Of a stretch of 38,115 nt of DNA, positions 32,901-38,115 are shown piece after piece. A program made the position numbers and the translations under genes. The DNA comes from Oxalobacteraceae bacterium UBA6018 (GTDB lineage: Bacteria > Pseudomonadota > Gammaproteobacteria > Burkholderiales > Burkholderiaceae_D). How positions within the stretch are numbered: position 1 is the stretch's first letter; every line of letters begins with the position of its first letter. A model generated the notes under the pieces. That model saw only the letters and a program-made list of their open reading frames with translations, was not told the origin of the DNA and searched no databases. The stretch lies in contig DIZW01000096.1 in assembly GCA_002428015.1 (NCBI GenBank), positions 1 to 38,115 on the forward strand. Direction: 5' to 3'.

Positions 32901-34692
32901 TGAACACGGGTGCCGACAACAGCGTGGCGGCCTGCAGGTTGACGTGGTCGATATCGACCGTCGTGCCGGCGCCCTTGATGGTCATGTACAGCAGGTCGCC
33001 CATGCCCTGGTAGATGTTGAAGGCGTACTCCACGTAGCGCCACTGGCCCTTGGTGTCCGGCAGGGTGATGGTGTCGCCGAAAGCATCCATGGTGGCGGTG
33101 CCGTTGGTCCGCACGCGCAAGGCGATGGTGCGCGCGCCGTTGCCGGAGCCGACCAGCGCGATCCTGGTGCCCGCGGGCGTGGCGATCACCTCGGCATACG
33201 AGGCGGTGGCGTCCTGCATGGGCGCGGCGTTGCTGTCGAACACAGTGAGGCGGTCTTCGATTTCGCGATACGGCTCCACGATCGGCCTGACCAGGTATTT
33301 GGTCCCTTCGGCCTCGGCCGCCGGCGGGATGAACAGCCAGAAATCGCCACCACCATCGACGCCGTCCCAGTTATACGAGACCCGCTCGGAAAACAGCTTG
33401 GTGAAGTAGGGGGCGCGGGCCTCGATATCGATGCCCTTGACGTACTTGTAATAGTAGAACAGCTCCCAGGTATTCTGGGTCAGGCGGCCGCGATACCCGC
33501 CGGCGAGCTGCTTGTAGATGATGGTGGGGTTGCCGGCGGCGTCGGTGTGGGCGGCGGTGGGCACCCAGGGGACGTCGTAACCGAGCATATAGTGGGCGAA
33601 GAATTCGGACGCGTCGAGGATACGGTCGTTCAGGAATTCATAAGGGCCGAGCGCGTTGGGCGCGCTCGAGGCGGTGCCGTCGACCGGGTCGACCTTGGTG
33701 CCTTGCGCGAGCAGCATGCGCGACAGGATTTCCGTGTTGGTGACGTCGCCGGCGCCGTGCGCCTGGTCGCGCCCCATTTCCACGTGCTGCACCACCGGCG
33801 GGTTGACCGCCTCGCCGGTCACATCGTTTTTATCGACCAGCCGGAACAGCTGCTTGATGGCGCCGTTCTGTCCCTGGTCGACCGCGGTGCTGTTGACGGT
33901 GAACCACTCGACACCCTCGTTGTAGCGCTCGCGGTTACCGGTAAACACATAGCCCGCCATCGCGCCGATGAGCGGATACAGGTGCTGGTTCATGAAGTAG
34001 GAATTCTTGTGCTGGAAGGTCTCGATCACCGGGGTAATCAAGTTGGTCGTGAAATCGGCCGTGTCCTGGTCGGTCCACTGCAGCGCCGCGCTCTGGCAGC
34101 TGGTGTAGCGCAGGATCTCCGCGGCGGTCACCATGCGGTTGAGCGGAATGCCGGAGTGGATATGGGCGTCGGTGTAGTAAGCGTACTGGGCGGGGTCCAT
34201 CTGCGACCAGATGCGGATGATATGCAGGGCGTTGGCGCGGTAGGTCTCGTCGCCAGTCACGTAGTACAGCAGCGCCTGGGTATAGGCTTTCAGGCCGTCG
34301 GCGATGAATTTGGATTCGACGCCCTGGCTGTTGTACGCATAGGTGCCGGGCTTGGACGGATCGGCGCTGCTCTGGTTGCTGGAGGTGACGGTCCGCGACG
34401 CCGCGTACGACAGGCTCATCTGGTTGAAATAGGTATTCCAGGGCTCCTTCTGGGCCAAGACCTCGGCACGCATATTTTCCAGGATGTCCTTGGTCAGGCC
34501 CACGCCCGGATGCTTGAATCGGCTCGCGTCGACCGTCTCGTTGATGGACGGCTGGTAGCTCGTGACGATGGCCTGGATCGCGTTGGCGGCGCGGGCCTGC
34601 CCGGCCGCCATCAGGGCGGCCGCCGCCAGGGTGCAAGACACCGCAGCGGACACAATACGCGTCCACGCGTTGTGAGATATGAGTCCCTTCAT
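29953..34692 (-). CDS. Giant modular secreted alginate-lyase-like enzyme with carbohydrate-binding repeats
   Basis: 1579 residues from the ATG at 34692 (GGGGAG five bases upstream). Signal peptide 1–36 ends AGQARA. Residues ~60–480 match the alginate-lyase superfamily (alpha/alpha barrel): KHPGVGLTKDILENM, AYYTDAHIHSGIPLNRMVTAAE, FMNQHLYPLIGAM (~234–246) and VEMGRDQAHGAGD (~304–316), where the His and Asn residues are likely catalytic. A jelly-roll region follows (~480–620), then a putative-Ig domain (~630–710), a helical spacer and a discoidin-like module (~770–905). Two tandem ~240-residue units (~905–1390) each end in an F5/8 type C-like fold (GSNDN.TW, YRYIRI..G..WYGNM). The end is an OmpL47-like domain (~1410–1480) and a beta tail. 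It should cut an anionic polysaccharide outside the cell; the exact substrate is not readable. Confidence 0.85.
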   Translation of the reverse strand: MKGLISHNAWTRIVSAAVSCTLAAAALMAAGQARAANAIQAIVTSYQPSINETVDASRFKHPGVGLTKDILENMRAEVLAQKEPWNTYFNQMSLSYAASRTVTSSNQSSADPSKPGTYAYNSQGVESKFIADGLKAYTQALLYYVTGDETYRANALHIIRIWSQMDPAQYAYYTDAHIHSGIPLNRMVTAAEILRYTSCQSAALQWTDQDTADFTTNLITPVIETFQHKNSYFMNQHLYPLIGAMAGYVFTGNRERYNEGVEWFTVNSTAVDQGQNGAIKQLFRLVDKNDVTGEAVNPPVVQHVEMGRDQAHGAGDVTNTEILSRMLLAQGTKVDPVDGTASSAPNALGPYEFLNDRILDASEFFAHYMLGYDVPWVPTAAHTDAAGNPTIIYKQLAGGYRGRLTQNTWELFYYYKYVKGIDIEARAPYFTKLFSERVSYNWDGVDGGGDFWLFIPPAAEAEGTKYLVRPIVEPYREIEDRLTVFDSNAAPMQDATASYAEVIATPAGTRIALVGSGNGARTIALRVRTNGTATMDAFGDTITLPDTKGQWRYVEYAFNIYQGMGDLLYMTIKGAGTTVDIDHVNLQAATLLSAPVFTSGSADLKMVTNADSSTTITYDFSATDSNSGDVLSYQIDHLPDGAAFNAQTGAFSWKPAQAGTYSFVVESSDGTTVTSRQVQVVVAADRQSAVNAASAAFNPATAYVGATLASYNSALADINGALGSATDDVFFQKLAALSGAVAGLQELTPLLADGSINYANMFVSSTFGTAIPNLLDNSPDSFVGFFQAVNQTHTMDLGPSFKLSASAFQLQVRASFPERIGGVAMFGSNDNETWTRLTPGLTTVTEDMQTLPVEDDLKDKQFRFFKMQMIAPSSTMLEVAEFRIQGVRHETVNQLAAVSMSSDQSLKGRIIAGNTVKVSFTATAPINSVTATIEGQPATVTSADNVNWTATWVVDAGAPSGKVKFLINYKTAAGVDAEPTLFTTDKSSLFISDQTGLIGNLLDITTLIDSSGRNATDLLAAANTLFDSNLGSFTDFRVNGSGYGGYLTFDFKEGGQATLSRVEIIGRQDSYYTRIKGTVVQGSNDNATWDTISNAAGATTDWQTLVITSTQPYRYIRIVNGNNWYGNMAELRLYGLAESSNKIASASISSPQSLRNRIVPGNTVTLGFKAKEAISNVNVQIQGQAATVTTADNVNFSASATLPQGVAPGAVKFSINYKTQSLKDGFPDTSTTDNSALYLVDESDIIGNITGIATLIDSTWNRPAATTLAIVNSLFDGNLGTISDFRTGSNNSGTGSYITFDFKAGNQANLTSVELAPRQDSNYGRIKGVVVQGSNDNTSWTTLTTVAGATMDWQTLAVTDSAPYRYLRIFNGGTWYGNMSEVRFHGFAHVIDTTAPATTANAPAGWVDSATTVTFTATDAGVGVKATYFTLDGGAQQSGASVTVSAKGGHILTYWSVDRVGNVEQAHTAYLNIGPIDVSASVQMTQQGATLNRITGKYVGSVTVTNTSAAALAGPLQLKLSALTTGLTLDNASGTDAGAPYVTIAGPLNAGAAISVPLTFTNPPRALVTYTPVLYQGIF
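30525..32005 (-). repeat. Two tandem ~240-codon binding modules inside the lyase gene
   Basis: Approximate ends. Both units open with a (S)SPQSL(R/K).RI..GNTV motif, hold a (I/Q)…GQ.ATVT.ADNVN Ig-like strand and a DES/DQT…TLIDS loop. Both close with GSNDN.(S/T)W..(L/I) … DWQTL … PYR(Y)(L/I)RI..G..WYGNM. The protein repeats are clear while the DNA has diverged, so the duplication is old. Confidence 0.75.
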
Positions 34693-34719
34693 GTGCACTC
34701 CCCTTACCCGTAATAATGT

Positions 34720-34733
34720 GTTTTTATAAAAAC
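34720..34733. promoter_or_regulatory. Perfect A/T palindrome before the lyase start
   Basis: GTTTTTATAAAAAC, 27 bases before the start codon of the lyase. It may be an operator or affect the 5' leader; no T-run terminator follows. Confidence 0.5.
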
Positions 34734-34795
34734 CGCTTGCTTCTTAAGGCCCCCGCTCCGAGAGACACCGCATCGCATCATCGCGACAACTTTGA

Positions 34796-34807
34796 GTTAT
34801 CGATAAC
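34796..34807. promoter_or_regulatory. GTTATCGATAAC operator candidate
   Basis: Perfect 12-base palindrome centred on CG, about 104 bases before the lyase start codon. LacI-family repressors favour CG-centred palindromes. It differs from the TGGAAA-type sites at 9706 and 13797, so a different regulator, not encoded in this window, would be needed. Confidence 0.5.
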
Positions 34808-35034
34808 AACAATGGCCAAAAAAATGGCGACTGCAACCAGAACAGGCTTTTAATCCCGACAATTTGTCGCCGATGGGAGTATTAGTGGTATTGGTGACAC
34901 GATCGATAGCTTATTGTAAGCAAACGCCGCATGCATGACATATGCATTTTTTATCGATACCATCCTGTTTTTTGACATATCTCCGGCAAGCCGAGCGATG
35001 CCGCCAATAGCCGGGGCGCCCGCCCTCCCCGCGT

Positions 35035-35478
35035 TCAAACGTGGCGCGGCAGCTGCAGGATGGCTTCGGCGTTGGACGAGGAGAAGCAGCGGTCGGCCGC
35101 TTCCAGGTAGGGCCGCCAGGCGTGGCGCAGGTGTTCGCGCGGGCTGAGAGTGATGGGGATGTCGCGCGGCACGCACACGCTGAACACGTGCTCGGTGTTG
35201 TGGGTCACGCCGGGGGCGTAGCGGTGGCGCCAGACCGGGTAGATTTCGTAGACGTTGGACAGGTGCCAGTCGCGCAGCGCGATGGCGGCGCCGTCGGCGA
35301 CGATGCCGGTTTCCTCGAACAGCTCGCGCGTGGCGGTCTCGCGCAGCGGCTCGTCCGGGCTGTCGAGCGAGCCGGTGACGGACTGCCAAAAGCCGGGCCG
35401 GTCCGCGCGTTCGATCAGCAGGACCTCAAGGTCGGCCGTGTGGATCACGACCAGGACGGATTCGGGGATCTTGTGCAA
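35035..35478 (-). CDS. nudB: Dihydroneopterin triphosphate diphosphatase-like Nudix hydrolase
   Basis: 147 residues from a TTG at 35478, chosen because GGAG lies eight bases before it and homologues begin close to (M)HKIPESVLVVIHT; a GTG at 35499 is in frame but has no ribosome site. The Nudix box is G36…I59 (VTGSLDSPDEPLRETATRELFEETGI): R51-E52 and E55-E56 are intact, with one extra residue between G and RE as in related betaproteobacterial proteins. It should remove pyrophosphate from dihydroneopterin triphosphate in folate synthesis, although close relatives act on other nucleotides. It lies downstream of aspS on the same strand. Confidence 0.85.
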   Translation of the reverse strand: MHKIPESVLVVIHTADLEVLLIERADRPGFWQSVTGSLDSPDEPLRETATRELFEETGIVADGAAIALRDWHLSNVYEIYPVWRHRYAPGVTHNTEHVFSVCVPRDIPITLSPREHLRHAWRPYLEAADRCFSSSNAEAILQLPRHV

Positions 35479-35512
35479 GCGCGCTGCTCCGGCAAGCACG
35501 CCGCGGCCGGCG

Positions 35513-35535
35513 CCGCCGTGCGCGGGGCACGGCGG
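35513..35535 (-). other. Hairpin between aspS and nudB
   Basis: CCGCCGTGC (35513–35521) and GCACGGCGG (35527–35535), nine perfect pairs with a five-base loop, in the gap between the aspS stop and the nudB start. No T-run. It could hold down read-through or protect the aspS message. Confidence 0.6.
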
Positions 35536-35554
35536 GACCGGCGCGGCGCGCGGC

Positions 35555-37360
35555 TTAGGCCACCTTCGGCTCGGGGTTGCGCAGGCGGATGTGCAGCTCG
35601 CGCAGCTGCTTCTCGTCCACTTCGGACGGCGCGTTGGTCAACAGGCACTGGGCGCGCTGGGTCTTCGGGAAGGCGATCACGTCGCGGATCGAGTCCGAGC
35701 CGGTCATCATGGTGACGATGCGGTCCAGGCCGAAGGCCAGGCCGCCGTGCGGCGGCGCGCCGTACTGCAGCGCGTCGAGCAGGAAGCCGAACTTGAGCTG
35801 GGCTTCCTCGGCGTCGATCTTGAGCGCGCGGAACACCTTGCTCTGGACTTCCTCGCGGTGGATACGGATCGAGCCGCCGCCCAGTTCCCAGCCGTTCAGG
35901 ACCATGTCGTAGGCCTTGGCGATGCAGGCGCCCGGATCGGTCTCGAGCATGTCTTCGTGGCCGTCCTTGGGCGCCGTGAACGGATGGTGGGTCGCGGTCC
36001 AGCGGCCCGACTCGTCGTCGTAGTCGAACATCGGGAAGTCCACCACCCACAGCGGCTTCCACACGTCATCGAACAGGCCGGCCTTCTTGCCGAAGTCGGA
36101 ATGGCCGATCTTGATGCGCAGCGCGCCGATGGCGTCGTTGACGACCTTGGCCTTGTCGGCGCCGAAGAAGATCAGGTCGCCGTCCTCGGCGCCGGTCTGG
36201 GCGATGATCTTGGCCAGCGCCTCGTCATGCAGGTTCTTGACGATCGGCGACTGCAAGCCGTCGCGGCCCTTGGCCTTCTCGTTGACCTTGATGTAGGCCA
36301 GGCCCTTGGCGCCGTAGATGGCCACGAACTGGGTGTAGGCGTCGATCTCGGAACGCGGCATGTTGCCGCCCTGGGGCACGCGCAGGCCGACCACGCGGCC
36401 GTTGGCCATGTTGGCCGCACCGGAGAAGACCTTGAAGTCGACGTCCTTCATCACCTCGGTCAGGTCGGTGAAGGCGAGCTTGACGCGCATGTCCGGCTTG
36501 TCCGAGCCGTACAGGGCCATCGCGGTGGCGTAGTCCATCACCGGGAACGGGTTGGGCAGCTCGATGCCGAGGGTGTTCTTGAAGACGATGCGGATCATGT
36601 CCTCGAACAGGTCGCGGATCTCCTGCTCGGTCAGGAACGAGGTCTCGCAGTCGATCTGGGTGAACTCGGGCTGGCGGTCGGCGCGCAGGTCCTCGTCGCG
36701 GAAGCACTTGGTGATCTGGTAGTAGCGGTCGAAGTTGGCCACCATCAGCAGCTGCTTGAACAGCTGGGGCGACTGCGGCAGCGCGAAGAAGCTGCCCGCG
36801 TTCACGCGCGAGGGCACCAGGTAGTCGCGCGCGCCTTCCGGGGTCGACTTGGTCAGCATCGGGGTCTCGATGTCGATGAAGCCGAGCGCGTCGAGGTACT
36901 TGCGCACTTCCATCGTCACCTTGTAGCGCAGGCGCAGGTTGTTCTGCATCTGCGGACGGCGCAGGTCGAGCACGCGGTGGGTCAGGCGGGTGGTCTCGGA
37001 CAGGTTGTCGTCGTCGAGCTGGAACGGCACGGCGACGGAGGCGTTGAGCACTTCCACGGCGCTGGCGACGATCTCGATCTTGCCCGACTTGAGGTTGGCG
37101 TTGACGGTGCCTTCGAGGCGGTTGCTGACGGTGCCGGTGATGCGCAGGCAGTACTCGTTGCGCACCGCCTCGGCCGCCTTGAACACGGCGGCGTTGTCGG
37201 GATGGCAGACCACCTGCACCAGGCCTTCACGGTCGCGCAGGTCGATGAAGATCACCCCGCCGTGGTCGCGGCGACGGTGCACCCAGCCGCACAGGCTGAC
37301 GGTTTGGCCCAGCAGTTCTTCGGTCACGAGGCCGCAATAGTGTGTACGCATGGAGGACAT
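35555..37360 (-). CDS. aspS: Aspartyl-tRNA synthetase
   Basis: 601 residues. The N-terminal OB fold binds the anticodon (HYCGLVTEELLGQTVSLCGWVHRRRDHGGVIFIDLRD). The class II motif 2 is FRDEDLRADRQPEFTQID and motif 3 is GLAFGLDRIV. The GAD insertion domain typical of bacterial AspRS lies between them. It charges tRNA-Asp; relatives that must also serve tRNA-Asn are non-discriminating, which I cannot decide here. It starts 12 bases after the DUF502 gene and is in the same operon. Confidence 0.97.
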   Translation of the reverse strand: MSSMRTHYCGLVTEELLGQTVSLCGWVHRRRDHGGVIFIDLRDREGLVQVVCHPDNAAVFKAAEAVRNEYCLRITGTVSNRLEGTVNANLKSGKIEIVASAVEVLNASVAVPFQLDDDNLSETTRLTHRVLDLRRPQMQNNLRLRYKVTMEVRKYLDALGFIDIETPMLTKSTPEGARDYLVPSRVNAGSFFALPQSPQLFKQLLMVANFDRYYQITKCFRDEDLRADRQPEFTQIDCETSFLTEQEIRDLFEDMIRIVFKNTLGIELPNPFPVMDYATAMALYGSDKPDMRVKLAFTDLTEVMKDVDFKVFSGAANMANGRVVGLRVPQGGNMPRSEIDAYTQFVAIYGAKGLAYIKVNEKAKGRDGLQSPIVKNLHDEALAKIIAQTGAEDGDLIFFGADKAKVVNDAIGALRIKIGHSDFGKKAGLFDDVWKPLWVVDFPMFDYDDESGRWTATHHPFTAPKDGHEDMLETDPGACIAKAYDMVLNGWELGGGSIRIHREEVQSKVFRALKIDAEEAQLKFGFLLDALQYGAPPHGGLAFGLDRIVTMMTGSDSIRDVIAFPKTQRAQCLLTNAPSEVDEKQLRELHIRLRNPEPKVA

Positions 37361-37372
37361 AGGATTTTCAGT

Positions 37373-38011
37373 CTAGGTTGGTTGTTCGGCGGGCGCGGAG
37401 ACGGGCGCGCTTGGTTTGGTTGGCAGGTACTCGGGGGCGACCACGCCCATCGAGACGATGTATTTGAGGGCGGCGTCGACGCTCATGTCCAGTTCGATCA
37501 CCTTGCTGCGTTCGAGCATCAGGAAAAAGCCCGAGGTCGGGTTCGGCGTGGTCGGCACGTAGACGCTGACGTAGTCGCCCACCAGGTGGTTGCGCACATC
37601 GCCGCCCGGCACCCCGGTCAGAAAGCCGATGGTCCAGCTGTCGTGGTGGGGATACGGCAGCAGCACGGCCTTGCGGAAGGCGTTGCCCGAGGACGAGAAC
37701 AAGGTGTCGGACACCTGCTTGACGCTGCCGTACAGCGAGCTGACCACGGGAATGCGGTGCAGCAGCTTCTCCCACAGCTTGACCACGTAGTTGCCGACCA
37801 GGTTGTTGGTCAGCAGGCCGGTCAGGAACACGATGGCGACCGTGAGGATGGTCCCCAGGCCCGGGATGTTATAGCCGTGCATGCTCGGCCGCCATTGCGA
37901 GGGCAACAGCAGCAGCGACTGGTCCATCATGCCGATCACCAGGTTGAGCACCCAGGCCGTGATGCCGATCGGTACCAGGACCAGTAATCCTGTGATGAAA
38001 TATTTGCGCAT
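37373..38011 (-). CDS. DUF502 family membrane protein
   Basis: 212 residues from the ATG at 38011 (AGAGAA upstream). Two N-terminal membrane helices (residues ~4–27 and ~53–75) and a C-terminal domain with the family marks: RIPVVSSLYGSVKQVSDTLFSS, AVLLPYPHHDSWTIGFLTG, DYVSVYVPTTPNPTSGFFLML. The frame is open upstream, but those codons (MYKRQ…) come from adapter DNA and are not biological. The family lies in front of aspS in many betaproteobacteria; its biochemical role is unknown. Confidence 0.92.
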   Translation of the reverse strand: MRKYFITGLLVLVPIGITAWVLNLVIGMMDQSLLLLPSQWRPSMHGYNIPGLGTILTVAIVFLTGLLTNNLVGNYVVKLWEKLLHRIPVVSSLYGSVKQVSDTLFSSSGNAFRKAVLLPYPHHDSWTIGFLTGVPGGDVRNHLVGDYVSVYVPTTPNPTSGFFLMLERSKVIELDMSVDAALKYIVSMGVVAPEYLPTKPSAPVSAPAEQPT

Positions 38012-38033
38012 GGGGTTCTCTTGTGTTGACGGA

Positions 38034-38050
38034 CGCGGCCGCGGGCCGCG
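38034..38050 (-). other. Small GC hairpin before the DUF502 gene
   Basis: CGCGGCC and GGCCGCG (38034–38040, 38044–38050) pair around a three-base loop, between the upstream stop and the DUF502 start. No T-run follows. Confidence 0.5.
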
Positions 38051-38054
38051 CCGT

Positions 38055-38083
38055 TCAGTCCTTGGCGGCCGGGTGCCGGGGTC
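38055..38083 (-). CDS. Last codons of an upstream gene (fragment)
   Basis: On the minus strand the bases before the adapter read …PRHPAAKD and a stop at 38057–38055. This Ala/Pro/Lys ending resembles the tails of FmdB-type zinc-ribbon proteins, which often precede DUF502–aspS in this order, but only eight codons remain, so the identity is a guess from context. Confidence 0.4.
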
Positions 38084-38115
38084 CTGTCTCTTATACACAT
38101 CTGACGCTGCCGACG
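38084..38115. other. Illumina Nextera transposase adapter (not genomic)
   Basis: CTGTCTCTTATACACATCT (38084–38102), the 19-base Tn5 mosaic end, is followed by GACGCTGCCGACG. Together they are the reverse complement of the Nextera Read 1 adapter, all but its last base. The contig therefore ends at 38083. Confidence 0.97.

Larger units (their letters stand above)
34699..35034. promoter_or_regulatory. 336-base regulatory region upstream of the lyase
   Basis: The region is notably A/T-rich for this window. It has several palindromes: GTTTTTATAAAAAC (34720–34733, perfect), GTTATCGATAAC (34796–34807, perfect, CG-centred like LacI-family operators) and CGACAATTTGTCG (34857–34869). ATCGAT occurs three times (34799, 34902, 34953). 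Two 9-base near-repeats, GTATTAGTG and GTATTGGTG, lie side by side at 34879–34896. No clear -35/-10 pair is found on the lyase strand. No gene is apparent. Since the nudB-like gene ends at 35035 on the same strand, its transcript end should also be here. Confidence 0.55.

Noticed and set aside
30292..34713. A 1,473-codon plus-strand open frame opposite the lyase
   Set aside because: It is the antisense shadow of a high-GC gene. The protein is His/Val/Gly/Asp-rich without domains, while the minus-strand frame has a signal peptide, catalytic motifs and repeats.
1..38083. CRISPR arrays, insertion sequences, prophage or tRNA genes
   Set aside because: I found no regularly spaced direct repeats, transposase motifs, phage proteins or tRNA-like cloverleafs.

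Overview
The window looks like a whole contig from a high-GC betaproteobacterium, most likely an Oxalobacteraceae member of the Massilia/Telluria/Duganella type. This is inferred from the DUF502–aspS–nudB–endonuclease–clsB order, a PEP-CTERM protein, the fatty-acid oxidation cluster and the protein sequences; no 16S or other marker is present. The right end (38084–38115) is Illumina Nextera transposase adapter rather than genome, and the left end cuts a gene in a short 9-bp repeat, so both edges are assembly edges.

Layout. (1) 1–6873: a truncated secreted DUF4142 protein (minus strand), then on the plus strand a B-type lectin joined to an aerolysin/ETX-like domain, a very large HTH–ATPase–TPR regulator, and a divergent HMGL-like (DRE-TIM) enzyme. 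(2) 6874–13853: a minus-strand beta-glucoside locus. It has two ABC permeases, an ABC ATPase, a LacI regulator, a GH1 beta-glucosidase and a FucP/GluP-type sugar permease. A near-consensus promoter with a LacI-like operator lies upstream of the permeases, and a matching operator lies upstream of the glucosidase. No substrate-binding protein is encoded here. (3) 13908–14871: a small unknown protein and a cytochrome b561. (4) 15084–19364: an HxlR regulator divergent from a redox gene set. The set holds two paralogous F420-type NAD(P)-binding reductases around an SDR/epimerase, two short decayed SnoaL-like genes and a thioredoxin-reductase-like flavoprotein. Two strong palindromes sit in the divergent promoter.

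(5) 19422–26647: a minus-strand beta-oxidation cluster: TetR regulator, acyl-CoA dehydrogenase, 3-hydroxyacyl-CoA dehydrogenase/enoyl-CoA hydratase fusion, thiolase and a separate enoyl-CoA hydratase. (6) 26770–29166: Hsp15-like S4 protein, cardiolipin synthase-like PLD enzyme and an endonuclease/exonuclease/phosphatase-family protein. (7) 29268–34692: a two-gene unit of a giant modular alginate-lyase-like secreted enzyme and a PEP-CTERM protein, apparently inserted into a conserved housekeeping row. (8) 35035–38083: nudB, aspS, a DUF502 membrane protein and the last codons of another gene.

Most of the window is metabolic and accessory gene content on ordinary chromosome. The parts most worth follow-up are the lectin/pore-former with the adjoining regulator–enzyme pair, the modular lyase with its operator-rich upstream region, and the duplicated HxlR-controlled redox locus. 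I saw no rRNA, tRNA, CRISPR array, insertion sequence or phage gene.
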